A stretch of DNA of 64,000 bases from Streptomyces sp. TLI_235 (GTDB taxonomy: Bacteria; Actinomycetota; Actinomycetes; Streptomycetales; Streptomycetaceae), in the NCBI GenBank assembly GCA_002300355.1, contig NSGV01000001.1, forward strand, positions 3,906,001 through 3,970,000, written 5' to 3'. Below, piece after piece: positions 54,080 to 62,904 of this stretch. Both the position numbers and the translations under genes were made by a program. The notes under the pieces are model-generated. The model had not been told where the DNA came from and did not search any database. It saw nothing but the letters and a program-made list of their open reading frames with translations. How positions within the stretch are numbered: the stretch's first letter is position 1; the number at the start of each line of letters is the position of its first letter.

Positions 54080-57000
54080 CGGCCGGCCCGCCCGGTCAGC
54101 ACCGCCGCCGGCTCGGCAGTGGCCGGACGGGCCTGCGGCGCCGCGTCGGCCAGCAGCGCCTCGGCGATCGCGTCGGCGTCCCGGGTGAACGCGCCCCACG
54201 GGCCCGGCCGGCCGCTGCCGACCTGGGTGAACCAGCGGGTGTGCTCGCTCGGGATGCCCAGCACGAACATCGTCCGCTCGATCCCGCCGTCCGCCCGCAC
54301 CGGGTGGAACGGGGTGTCGGTGGTGGCCAGACCGCCGGTGTCGAAGGCCCCGCCCGCCCAGGAGTTGACGAAGGTCCGGATCACGCCGTCGGCGAGCAGG
54401 CCGCGGATCAGCGGGTCCCGGTCCGAGCGCAGGTCGGTGCTGGGCACCCGGGCGTCGACCAGCGCGTCCAGCCGTACCCGGGACTCCTCCACCTGACCCG
54501 ACTCGACGGTGAAGCAGCCCAGTTCGCGATCGGCCCGGAACCGGGCCGCCGGACCGACCGGCTCCAGCACACCCGCCGCCAGCAGCGCCAGGAACTGCTC
54601 GGAGCGCTGCGCCGGCGGACCGGTGGAGATCACCGCCGCGACCGGGTTGAAGTCGGCCAGGAAGCGGCGGTGCGAGTCCGGGGTGAGACCGCCGAAGTCC
54701 ACCACCGAGCGGATCGTCGCCCGGACGTCCCGCAGCACGTCGCTCGCCGCCTTCACCGGCCCCTCGTAGTTGCCCAGGACGGCGTCGGCGAGGTCCTCGC
54801 GCAGCCAGTCGGCCAGCGCCTGCCGGTACTCGGCGGGGGAGGCGAACCGCCGCCCGGCGAACGGCCGGGCCAGGCGCCACAGCGCGTCCAGCGGCGCACC
54901 GGCCGGCCCGAAGCCTTCGGCCAGCACGCCCAGCGCGGCCGGGCTCGGCGGCTCCTCCCGGTGCACGGCCGCCGCCAGCTCGCCGAACTCCCGTTCCGCG
55001 TCCGGACCGACGGCGTGCCGCAGCCGGGTGCCGAGCAGCACGACGTTCATCTCCGCGAGCAGCCACGGCAGCACCTGCGACTGGAAGTCCAGCGGCCCGG
55101 TCGCGCGCATCGCGGCCATCCGCTCGGGGGTGAACAGCCGGGCCCGGTACCGGAACTCGGCGCTCTTCTGGTTCCTGCCGCGGGTCAGCAGCGGAATGCC
55201 GCTGCGCGAGGCCGGGACGATCCTCGGCTCCCGCCCGCTGGGCAGGTAGCGCAGACCGCCGCCCTCGGCCGGCGCGAACCGGCCGCCGCGGCCCAGGGTC
55301 AGCGCCGAGACCACGTCGTAGAAGGTCAGCCCCATGCCGAGGACGCCGACGGTGGCACCCGGCGGGACGGAGTCCAGCGGCATCTCGGCGGCCGAATCGC
55401 CGACCACGTACCGCAGCGGCGGGTGCTCCTCCGCGAAGTGCAGCCACTCGCGCTGCTGCTCGTCCAACTCGTTGGTGGGGTGGCCGGAGGCCAGCACCAG
55501 CCGGTCCACGGTCAGCACGTCCCCACGGTCCAGCCGCACCCGGTGCACCGGCTCGCCGGTGCGCTCCCCGGCCGGGCCACGGTCGGTGGTGAGCGCCCTC
55601 GCCTTCACCGGGCGGATCGTCAGCCCCGGCACCCGGGCGTCCAGCACCAGACCCAGCACGAACCGCAGGTACCGGCCGTAGACGACGCGCGGCGCGTAGC
55701 CCTCCGGGTCGGCGCGCTCCGGGTCCTCGGCGGCCCACCACTCGGCGAGGGTGGGGCCGGCGCCCGGTCTCGCCGGGCCGCCGTCGGACGGCCCCGAGAA
55801 CATGGTGACCTCGCGCGCCGGGGTGTTCATCAGGAACCACGGCGACTGCTCGGGCCGCCAGATCCGGCCGGCCCCGATGCAGTACGGGTCGACCGCGGTG
55901 ACCTCCACCGGCCGGGCCGGCGGCCGCTCCGCGCACCGGGCGACCAGGCGCTCCAGGATGGACAGGCCGCGCGGCCCGCCGCCGATCAGGCCGATCCGCA
56001 GCGGCGCCGGCTCGGCCGGCGCGGCCACCGGCTCCGGGGCTTGCCGGGCCGCCTCCCGGTCGTGCTGCTCGGCGACCCGGCGGAGCATCCCGGACAGCCG
56101 GTTCGAGGTCATCGTCCCGGACCGGCCGACGGTGGCCAGCAGCGGCATCGCGCCGACCTCGGACCAGCGCAGCCGGCCGTCGTCGCCGATCGTGCCGCGC
56201 GCCGCGCCCCGGTTGTCCGGGTGCAGGCAGTACGGGATGTCCAGGACACCGCGGTGGAAGGCCCGCAGCAGCGCGGTGCCGACGTCGTCGGAGAGCGAGA
56301 GCACCGCGGTGATCAGCGCCCGCGCCTCCAGCAGCACCTCGCCGGCCTCGGCCGGGGTCTCGCGCGGGGCCTGGGCCAGTTCGCGGCGGGTGCGCCGGGC
56401 CTGCGCGGCGGCCGCCCGCAGCGCGGTGAGGTTCTCGGCGACGGTGGGGATGCGGTGCGCCTCGGTCTCCGTCTTGACGATCAGGCGCTCGGCGCCGCCC
56501 CGGACGGCGAGTTCGGCGCTGCGCTGGAGCAGCAGGCCGGCGCCCGCCACACTCCGCGGGAAGACGCCCATGTACGTGTAGAGGACGATGTGCCGGTCCA
56601 CGGTCGGCGGCAGCAGCTCCTCGGCGAGCAGGCGGAGAGCGGCGAGCGCCTCGACGTCCTGCTGCGGGCTGGTCTGCTGGGCGTAGCTGAGCGAGACGCC
56701 GGTGATGCCGTTCTGCGCGAAGAACAGGCACTCCAGCACGGACATCGCGACCAGCAGCGAGGGCGGGCAGAGCTGCCCGAGCAGGCAGCCGCCGAAGGAC
56801 TCCAGGTGGGCGCGGACGTCGTTCGCCCGGCTCTCCTCGGCGAGGAAGCGGGTGGCCTCCCGCCAGGCGGCGACCGACTCGGCGAGCGGGGTCCGCCCGT
56901 ACGGCAGGCAGTAGGAGACCGGGCCGCCCTCGCTGGCGCCGAGGCCGGCGGCGGCCATGGTGCGGAAGATCGCCCGCGGATCGGCGGAGCCGTGCCGGAC

Positions 57001-57321
57001 CTGCACCGGCGTGTGCCGGCCGGCCGCGGCGGCGACCTTCGCGGTGATCCGGGGGCCGTGCCCGACCAGCGGGAAGCCGTTCAGCGGCTTGCCGGCCCGG
57101 ACGGCTGCGACGGCGGAGCTGTGGTCGCCGACCCGGGTGTAGCTGTCGAGGGTGATGGTGCCGACGGTGCGCTCGGAGAGTCCCGCGACGGCGGTCAGAC
57201 CGGCCGCCATCTCGCTGGGGACGGCCATGCCCATGCGGGGCTGGACGACGAGCTCGCCGGCGGCCGCGGCGGCGCGGACATAGGCGCCGAGGTCCGGTGG
57301 GGAGGCGGGTGAGCGGGTCAC
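54076..57321 (-). CDS. glutamate (methylaspartate) mutase E subunit fused to FAD/NAD(P)-binding module
   Basis: GTG 57321 overlaps the S-subunit stop codon (GTGA). The 1081-residue protein has two parts. Residues 1-420 match glutamate mutase E, with substrate-site motifs DSYTR (59-63), QVRHG (107-111) and EGGPVSYCLPY (131-141) intact. This subunit binds glutamate and, with coenzyme B12, converts it to 3-methylaspartate. After a Pro/Ala linker (425-440), residues 441-1081 form an FAD/NAD(P)-binding module with IGLIGGGPRG (443-452), FLMNTPAREVTMFSG, ASGHPTNELD and VGVLGMGLTFYD. That module is related to the protein at 421-1968. The fusion suggests the rearranged amino acid is directly oxidised, perhaps at nitrogen. 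The reaction is unproven. Confidence 0.85.
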   Translation of the reverse strand: MTRSPASPPDLGAYVRAAAAAGELVVQPRMGMAVPSEMAAGLTAVAGLSERTVGTITLDSYTRVGDHSSAVAAVRAGKPLNGFPLVGHGPRITAKVAAAAGRHTPVQVRHGSADPRAIFRTMAAAGLGASEGGPVSYCLPYGRTPLAESVAAWREATRFLAEESRANDVRAHLESFGGCLLGQLCPPSLLVAMSVLECLFFAQNGITGVSLSYAQQTSPQQDVEALAALRLLAEELLPPTVDRHIVLYTYMGVFPRSVAGAGLLLQRSAELAVRGGAERLIVKTETEAHRIPTVAENLTALRAAAAQARRTRRELAQAPRETPAEAGEVLLEARALITAVLSLSDDVGTALLRAFHRGVLDIPYCLHPDNRGAARGTIGDDGRLRWSEVGAMPLLATVGRSGTMTSNRLSGMLRRVAEQHDREAARQAPEPVAAPAEPAPLRIGLIGGGPRGLSILERLVARCAERPPARPVEVTAVDPYCIGAGRIWRPEQSPWFLMNTPAREVTMFSGPSDGGPARPGAGPTLAEWWAAEDPERADPEGYAPRVVYGRYLRFVLGLVLDARVPGLTIRPVKARALTTDRGPAGERTGEPVHRVRLDRGDVLTVDRLVLASGHPTNELDEQQREWLHFAEEHPPLRYVVGDSAAEMPLDSVPPGATVGVLGMGLTFYDVVSALTLGRGGRFAPAEGGGLRYLPSGREPRIVPASRSGIPLLTRGRNQKSAEFRYRARLFTPERMAAMRATGPLDFQSQVLPWLLAEMNVVLLGTRLRHAVGPDAEREFGELAAAVHREEPPSPAALGVLAEGFGPAGAPLDALWRLARPFAGRRFASPAEYRQALADWLREDLADAVLGNYEGPVKAASDVLRDVRATIRSVVDFGGLTPDSHRRFLADFNPVAAVISTGPPAQRSEQFLALLAAGVLEPVGPAARFRADRELGCFTVESGQVEESRVRLDALVDARVPSTDLRSDRDPLIRGLLADGVIRTFVNSWAGGAFDTGGLATTDTPFHPVRADGGIERTMFVLGIPSEHTRWFTQVGSGRPGPWGAFTRDADAIAEALLADAAPQARPATAEPAAVLTGRAGR

Positions 57322-57815
57322 GCGGCGGCCCGCTCGGTACAGGTGGCGGGCAGCTGGGCGAGGTACGACAGCAGCACGTCGGGCTTGGTGCCGTCGCTGT
57401 GCACCCGGTCGAAGCCGGCCGCGAGGAGCTCGGCGGTGCGCTGCTCGGCGCCCTCCGGGGAGATGCCCAGCAGGCCGCCGATGACCAGCGGGATGTCGCT
57501 GGTGGTGCGCTCGCCGCGCAGCGCGCGGGCCGCCCGCAGGCCGTCCAGGTGGCCGTGGCCGTTGACGGAGCTGAACACCACCAGGTCGGGGCGGGTCAGC
57601 TGCGCGGTGTCGACGAGCAGCTGCTCCGGCACGCACGGGCCCAGGTTGAGCACCGAGTGGCCGTTCTCCTCCAGCAGCAGCTGCAGGTACACGAGGTTCC
57701 AGGTGTGCGCGTCGGAGGAGCCGGTGGTCAGCAGCACACGGCGGCTCTCGGCGGGCTCCGGCGCGGCAGCGGCGGGGCGCAGCGGGTACGGCGTCAGGGT
57801 TCGGGTGGGCGACAT
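57318..57815 (-). CDS. glutamate mutase S subunit (B12-binding)
   Basis: ATG 57815 follows GAGGAG. The 165-residue protein has the cobalamin-binding Rossmann fold: TTGSSDAHTWN (B12 motif, residues 31-40), LLLEENGHSVLNLGPCVP, DLVVFSSVNGHGHLDG and IPLVIGGLLG. The canonical DxHxxG reads DAHTWN, so the histidine that ligates cobalt is kept but the glycine is replaced. It overlaps the E-subunit gene by four bases and must form the mutase with it. Confidence 0.88.
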   Translation of the reverse strand: MSPTRTLTPYPLRPAAAAPEPAESRRVLLTTGSSDAHTWNLVYLQLLLEENGHSVLNLGPCVPEQLLVDTAQLTRPDLVVFSSVNGHGHLDGLRAARALRGERTTSDIPLVIGGLLGISPEGAEQRTAELLAAGFDRVHSDGTKPDVLLSYLAQLPATCTERAAA

Positions 57816-57960
57816 GGCTACTCCTCGGGTGGCGACGGGGCGGTGCCGGGCGGGGTGCCGGGCGCTGCCGCGGGTGGCGGGCGCCCGTCGTGCGGCGGCC
57901 GGGTACCGGCGCGTCATGGTGGACGCGGCTCCGGTACCCGGCAGCTGTTCTGGCGGTGGG

Positions 57961-58380
57961 TCAGCTCGCGCCGGCGCCGACCCCGGTGGTGATCTCCTCC
58001 GGCTCGGGCGTCCGGGCGGAGGCCGGGCGGGCCCGGACGGCTAGCACCGTGCAGCCCTCGGCGCTGGACATCTGGTGCCGGGTGCCGGGCTCCTCCACGA
58101 CCAGGTCGCCGCGGACGAAGCGGCGGCCGTCGCTGTGGTCGAGGACCCCGTCGAGGACGAGCATCAGCTCGTGGCCCAGGTGCTCGTGGAAGTCGCCGTG
58201 CGCGCCGGGCGGGAAGCGCAGCAGCAGCGCCGCGGAGTCCTCGCCCTGCTCCGCGTCCGGGCCCCACAGGACGACGAACTCGACGCCCACGCGGCCGGGT
58301 TCGGTCCACGGCACCCAGGGCAGGTCGGTCTGGTCGAAGCCGTTGCGCAGCACGTCGCGCATCACGGTCACGTCAGGCAT
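57961..58380 (-). CDS. cupin domain protein
   Basis: The 139-residue protein is a single cupin: FPPGAHGDFHEHLGHELMLVLDGVLDHSDGRRFVRGDLVVEEPGTRHQMSSAEGC carries both histidine-containing cupin motifs (metal ligands H-EH-E and H). Cupins act as metal-dependent oxygenases, isomerases or ligand sensors. It overlaps the rhodanese gene by eight bases and is followed, 145 bp on, by the mutase S gene. The reaction is unknown. Confidence 0.85.
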   Translation of the reverse strand: MPDVTVMRDVLRNGFDQTDLPWVPWTEPGRVGVEFVVLWGPDAEQGEDSAALLLRFPPGAHGDFHEHLGHELMLVLDGVLDHSDGRRFVRGDLVVEEPGTRHQMSSAEGCTVLAVRARPASARTPEPEEITTGVGAGAS

Positions 58381-59239
58381 GGGCCACCTCCGAGGTGCGG
58401 ACGACGCCCCATGGCAGCGGCCCGGAGACGATCGGGGCGCCGATCAGGGAGCCGAACTCCCGCCAGGCGCCGTCGTAGTTGGCGACGCCGGGGCGTCCGA
58501 GCAGCTCGTTCAGGACGAACCAGCTGTGCGCGGAGCGCCAGCCGATCCGGCAGTAGACGACGGTCGGCGCGTCCTTGTCGAGCTGGCCGTAGAGCGCCTC
58601 CAGCTCCTCCTCGTCACGGAAGGTGCCGTCCGGGCGGACGGTCGCGCTCCACGGGATGTGCTGCGCGGACTCGGCGTGGCCGGGCCGCACGCCCTGGTCG
58701 TCCGGGACGCCGGGCGGGGCGGTGCGCTCGCCGAGGTACTCCTCCAGCGAGCGGCAGTCCACCAGGTTGATCGAGCCGATGCCGCCGAGGACGGTGTCCC
58801 GGTGGGCGCGCAGCGACTCGTCGACCGGACGGGCGGGGTACTCGACGGGCGTCCGGACGGGGGCCTCGACGGTCAGGTCGCCGCCGAGCGCCTCCCAGCG
58901 GGCGCGCCCGCCGTCGAGCAGCCGCAGCTCGCGGTGGCCGTGCAGGCGGAACTGCCAGAAGCCGGCCGCGGCCCACCAGTTGCTGTTGCCGCTGTAGAAC
59001 ACGACGGTGTCGTCCGGGCCGATGCCGTGGCGGCCGAGGAGGGCGGCGAACGCCTCCGGGCCGATCAGGTCGCGGCGGACGCGGTCCTGCAGGTCGGTCG
59101 TCCAGTCGAGGCTGACCGCCCCGGGTATCCGGCCGCCCGGGTTGGGGCCGCCGTCGGTGATCTCGACGAGGACGACGCCCTCGTCGGAGCCGTGGGCCCT
59201 GACCCAGTCGCAGTCGACCAGGACGTTGTCGCGGTCCAT
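58373..59239 (-). CDS. rhodanese-type sulfurtransferase
   Basis: ATG 59239 (MDRDNVLVDCDWVRAHG) is used. The 288-residue protein has two rhodanese domains. The first ends in VVFYSGNSNWWAA, with no cysteine. The second has VVYCRIGWRSAHSW with the catalytic cysteine near residue 242. This is the usual arrangement of thiosulfate sulfurtransferases, which carry sulfur as a persulfide. Its place in the mutase operon suggests it supplies sulfur to a product or detoxifies a sulfur species. Confidence 0.9.
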   Translation of the reverse strand: MDRDNVLVDCDWVRAHGSDEGVVLVEITDGGPNPGGRIPGAVSLDWTTDLQDRVRRDLIGPEAFAALLGRHGIGPDDTVVFYSGNSNWWAAAGFWQFRLHGHRELRLLDGGRARWEALGGDLTVEAPVRTPVEYPARPVDESLRAHRDTVLGGIGSINLVDCRSLEEYLGERTAPPGVPDDQGVRPGHAESAQHIPWSATVRPDGTFRDEEELEALYGQLDKDAPTVVYCRIGWRSAHSWFVLNELLGRPGVANYDGAWREFGSLIGAPIVSGPLPWGVVRTSEVAHA

Positions 59240-59307
59240 CGTTTCTCCCTTCGGATCGCTGGGCCGGCCGGACCGGCGGCGCTCGGCCGCCGGTCCGCCG
59301 GGTCCGG

Positions 59308-59856
59308 TCACCACCAGTAGGTGGGGTACTTGCCGATCGCGCCGATCCGGGAGGCCAGCAGGCCGACCAGGATCAGCAGGACGCTGCCCGCCGCGAGCAG
59401 CAGCAGGAACCGCGCCGGGGCCGGGTGCTGGACGACGACCAGCACCGCGGTGGCGGCGGCCGGCGCGTGGACGGCCCGCAGCAGGCCCATCAGGCCGACC
59501 GACAGGCCGGCCGCGACCGAGGCCGTCCACAGCGAGTGGCCGGCGACGGCGCCGGCCGCGAAGCCGATCACCGCCGAGCCGAGCTGGCCGAGCAGCACGC
59601 CGCGCGGCTGGGCGGGCGGCAGGGCCGGACTGGCGCAGATGATCATCGCGGTCGCGGCGAGCGGCGCGACCAGCAGCAGCGAGTCGGTCGCCCTGCCGAT
59701 CGCCGCCAGCACCAGCAGCGACACGATGGTGGCGAGCGTGCCGGACACGGTGGCCCGGGTCCCGGCGAAGGCCGGCGCCCGGCCGCCGAGGCCCCCGCCG
59801 GAGCCCTGGGCCGGGGTGGGCGAGGCGGCCGGCCGGTTGGCGGTCTGGTTCGTCAT
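59308..59856 (-). CDS. HPP family membrane protein
   Basis: The 182-residue protein has about four or five membrane helices (TLATIVSLLVLAAIG, LLLVAPLAATAMIICA, LLLLAAGSVLLILVGLLA). It carries the HPP-family pattern (VAPLAATAMIICASPALPPAQPRGVLLGQLGSAVIGF, and later VHAPAAATAVLVV). Some HPP proteins transport nitrite; most are unstudied. It lies 27 bp after the PAP2 gene, so it is co-transcribed, and may move a substrate or product. Confidence 0.85.
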   Translation of the reverse strand: MTNQTANRPAASPTPAQGSGGGLGGRAPAFAGTRATVSGTLATIVSLLVLAAIGRATDSLLLVAPLAATAMIICASPALPPAQPRGVLLGQLGSAVIGFAAGAVAGHSLWTASVAAGLSVGLMGLLRAVHAPAAATAVLVVVQHPAPARFLLLLAAGSVLLILVGLLASRIGAIGKYPTYWW

Positions 59857-59883
59857 GGTGTGTCAGCTCCCGTCGCTGCGGCG

Positions 59884-61371
59884 TCAGTTGTGCGAGCCGT
59901 GGACGAGATCCATGGCCCGCCGGTGCACAACGCGGCCGATCTTGTGGCCCATCTCCAGGCCGGGGCCGTTGTCGAAGCTCCAGTGCATGCCGCCGTAGAC
60001 CCGGGAGATACCGGCCTGCTCGGCGGCGGCGGTGAAGGTCGGCCAGCTGAGCTTCACGTCCACGGCCGGGGTCAGGCCGGGCTCGACGGTCGAGGTGCCG
60101 GCCTTGAACAGGTAGGAGTCGCCGAAGGAGTCGGTGCCCGTGTACCGGCGCAGGAACTCGGCGGCCGCGCCGGAGAAGGTGGAGTGGCCGGAGACGGTGG
60201 CAGGGAAGCCCGGCACCGCGACGTAGGCCCGCCAGTGCACGCCGTCCATGGTGACGGTGCCCTGGCCGGGGCCGCCCCAGGAGCGGATCTGCTGCCCGCG
60301 CCGGTCGTAGGGGATCAGGGTGGACGGGCGGGCGAAGTCGTACTGCCGCTTGACCGCCCAGGAGCCGATCGCGGCGTCGCACTCGGCCATGTTCAGGCCG
60401 AAGAACAGCGGCGCGTCCTCGTCGATGCCGTAGCCGTCGCGGGCCGAGACGAAACGGGCCCAGGACTGCTGGGCGCCGGGCGGGGTGACGTCGTTGTCCA
60501 GCCAGAACTCGGCGATCGCCTTGTGCTCGTCGGTGAGGCCGGCGCTGACCTCCAGCAGCTCCTCGACCGCGTCCGACATCCGGGTGGACGGGTAGGCGGG
60601 CGGGGCCGGCACGGTGAACTGGTCCGGGCGGCTCAGCGCGAACGGCGTCATCACGGAGAACTGCGGGGTGAGGAACTTCTGCGTCTTGCCGCCGACGACC
60701 AGCGGGGTCCAGTGCGCGGGCGCGGTGACCAGGGCCGGGTCGAAGGAGCCGACCGCCTGCGGCTGGTTCAGCGCGGTGTAGCCGGTGGTGTCGGTGTAGC
60801 CGCCGGATTGGTTGGCGCCGTCCTGGTGGCGGAAGTCCAGCACCGCCTGGGCGGTGCGGCGGCCTATGCCCGCCGGGGTGTTCGGGCCGGCCGCGGCGTC
60901 CGGGTCGTAGCCCAGGCTGCACAGGAAGGAGTCGGCGGCCGCGGCCTGGTTCGGGAAGAGGTCGCGCATCGCGAGGTGGGCGGCGTAGCTGACCGCCTCG
61001 TTCTTGTTTGCGAGGGTGCGCTCGCGGCGCGGGCGGCGCAGCGAGCCGCCGAACCGGGTGCCGACGGCACAGGAGTCGTAACAGGCCCAGGCGTCGAAAA
61101 TGGCGTTGTGGATGACGGCCAGCGCCCGCGCGTTGATGGTGGCCGGGCCGAACACCGTGCCGGCGAGCCTGTACTCGGCGAGGATGGCGTCCATCACGGC
61201 CTGGTTCCAGCGCACCACGACGCTGATCTCGTGCGCGCCCGGCGCGCGGCGGCCGGTCCGGGTCTCCGACGCCCACGCGGTGGCGGGCAGGGCCAGCGCG
61301 CCCGCCGCGCCGAGTCCGGCGGCGATGACCCGGCGGCGGGTGGTGTTTCGGGTGGGGAGGGGAAGGGTCAT
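59884..61371 (-). CDS. Tat-exported PAP2/vanadium-haloperoxidase-like protein
   Basis: ATG 61371 (MTLPLPTRNTTRRRVIAAG) is used; the longer frame upstream is antisense to the SARP-like gene. The 495-residue precursor has a Tat-type signal (TRRRVIAAGLGAAGALALPATAWA). The C-terminal half has all three PAP2/haloperoxidase motifs: KRQYDFARP, SGHSTFSGAA and SRVYGGMHWSFD. These residues bind vanadate or phosphate. Secreted actinobacterial proteins of this size and pattern are annotated as vanadium-dependent haloperoxidases, but many are phosphatases or unknown. It is the first gene of the seven-gene minus-strand operon. Confidence 0.85.
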   Translation of the reverse strand: MTLPLPTRNTTRRRVIAAGLGAAGALALPATAWASETRTGRRAPGAHEISVVVRWNQAVMDAILAEYRLAGTVFGPATINARALAVIHNAIFDAWACYDSCAVGTRFGGSLRRPRRERTLANKNEAVSYAAHLAMRDLFPNQAAAADSFLCSLGYDPDAAAGPNTPAGIGRRTAQAVLDFRHQDGANQSGGYTDTTGYTALNQPQAVGSFDPALVTAPAHWTPLVVGGKTQKFLTPQFSVMTPFALSRPDQFTVPAPPAYPSTRMSDAVEELLEVSAGLTDEHKAIAEFWLDNDVTPPGAQQSWARFVSARDGYGIDEDAPLFFGLNMAECDAAIGSWAVKRQYDFARPSTLIPYDRRGQQIRSWGGPGQGTVTMDGVHWRAYVAVPGFPATVSGHSTFSGAAAEFLRRYTGTDSFGDSYLFKAGTSTVEPGLTPAVDVKLSWPTFTAAAEQAGISRVYGGMHWSFDNGPGLEMGHKIGRVVHRRAMDLVHGSHN

Positions 61372-61791
61372 CGGTGTCGTTCCTTCTCGCGTTCGGGCCG
61401 ACGGCCGGGGAAGCGGCTTTGTGCGGAAGGTATGTGACGGTTCGTGGCATGAACGTTGCAGCAGCATTGCACCGTGTTGCGCCAGAGCTGACGGTGTCTC
61501 GTCAAACATTTGTACGGGCCGGAATCGATGCTGCTCAGGCGAGCGGTGCCGGAGCGGGCGTCGATCGGGTTCTTCTATGGCTCCCATGCAATGCGGCGAT
61601 GGCGCTCGCTGCCGCCGACCGGCGGTGGTTAGCGTGGAAATCAGGCCGCCCGACAACAGGGAGCGGGAGCGACGAGCGGCACCGGGCACGGCACCGCAGC
61701 GCGGACGACACCGCGGCGAGGTGCCCGCCCCCGGCGCCGCGACGCCACGGACCGCCCCGGGCGGCCCGGGGTGACGACACGGGGGCAAGCC
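61372..61791. other. divergent promoter region of the mutase operon and SARP gene
   Basis: This 420-base gap lies between the two divergent transcription units. It contains direct repeats at 61456-61481 and a stretch of lower G+C (61430-61520). No ORF is supported. Confidence 0.55.
61456..61481. promoter_or_regulatory. direct repeats, possible SARP binding site
   Basis: TTGCA at 61456, TTGCA at 61467 and TTGCG at 61477 lie at steps of 11 and 10 bases. SARP activators are known to bind direct repeats with about 11-bp steps near -35 regions. The site lies between the SARP-like gene and the operon it may control. Confidence 0.5.
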
Positions 61792-62724
61792 ATGATCCAA
61801 GCACTTCCGGGCGGCGCCGGCATCCGCAGCGTCGCCACCGCCAGGGGCGGCCAGGCACGCCGGAGCACCGCGGCCGAACCGCCACCACCGCGCCCGCGTG
61901 CCCTGCGGGCCGCCGACGGCCCGGACGGTCACCGGCCGTGCCCGCTCGCCGGCGTACGGCTCGACCTGCTGGGCGGCTTCGCCCTGCACCTCGACGGCGA
62001 GGAGGTCCAGCCGGGCATCGGCGCCCGCCGCCTGCTCGCCCTGCTCGCCGTCGAACCCGGCGGACTCACCCGCGCCAGGGCCGCCGCCGTCCTCTGGCCG
62101 GGACTCGAACCCGCCAGGGCCGGCGCGACCCTGCGCACCGCGCTGCACCGGCTCCCCGGCTGCCGCGCCGACCTGCTCCACGAAGGCAGGGAACGGCTGC
62201 GGCTCGCTCCCGACGTCACCACCGACCTCGGCGAACTGCGCACCACCGCCACCCGGGTGCTCAACCTCGCGCTCCCGATGGACGCCGAGGAACTCGGCCG
62301 GGCCGTCTCCTGCGACTTCGGCCACGACCTGCTGCCGGACTGGGAGGAGGACTGGCTCGACCACCACCGGATGCGCTGGCGCGAACAGCGGCTGCACACC
62401 CTGGAGGCACTCTCCTTCCGGCTCGTCCAGGCCGGCTGGGTGGGCGCCGCGGTGGACGCCGCCCTGGTCGCCATCCACGCCGACAACCTGCGCGAGAGCG
62501 CACACGAGACGCTGGTCGCCGCCTACCTGGCGGCCGGCAACCGGATCGCCGCCAACGCCTACCGGGCCACCTACCGGGAACTGCTCCGGCAGGAACTCGG
62601 CGGCCGCGAACCGGCGGCCCGGGACACCGGCGGCCGGCCCGGCAGCCCGCACGACGGCGACCGGGGCGTCCGAAGCCTGCGCAGCCTGCACCGGCCGTCC
62701 GCCGGCCGCCAGGACGCCCCCTAG
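61792..62724 (+). CDS. SARP-like/BTAD transcriptional activator
   Basis: ATG 61792 (MIQALPGGAG) is preferred; GTG 61771 is possible. The 310-residue protein has an N-terminal OmpR-type winged-helix region beginning VRLDLLGGFALHLDGEEVQPGIGARRLLALLAVEPGGLTRARAAAVLWPGLEPARAGATLRTALHRL. A bacterial transcriptional activation domain follows (LLPDWEEDWLDHHRMRWREQRLHTLEALSFRLVQAGWVGAAVDAALVAIHADNLRESAHETLVAAYLAAGN). This is the small-SARP layout used for pathway-specific control of antibiotic clusters. It is divergent from the mutase operon, so it is its likely activator. Confidence 0.85.
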   Translation: MIQALPGGAGIRSVATARGGQARRSTAAEPPPPRPRALRAADGPDGHRPCPLAGVRLDLLGGFALHLDGEEVQPGIGARRLLALLAVEPGGLTRARAAAVLWPGLEPARAGATLRTALHRLPGCRADLLHEGRERLRLAPDVTTDLGELRTTATRVLNLALPMDAEELGRAVSCDFGHDLLPDWEEDWLDHHRMRWREQRLHTLEALSFRLVQAGWVGAAVDAALVAIHADNLRESAHETLVAAYLAAGNRIAANAYRATYRELLRQELGGREPAARDTGGRPGSPHDGDRGVRSLRSLHRPSAGRQDAP

Positions 62725-62904
62725 GAGTCTTCAAAGGCAGGCGGCGGTCGATTCAGGGGCGCTGGGAGGTGCCCTCACGCATACCGTCCGGGGCACCCGC
62801 GTGCCCCCGGACGTCCTCGCCGTGCCCGCACGCCCGTGACCGGACCCGCGCGCCCCGCACCGCACCGACCCGACCCGTCATCAGCCGTGTTCTGGAGGCA
62901 CTCC

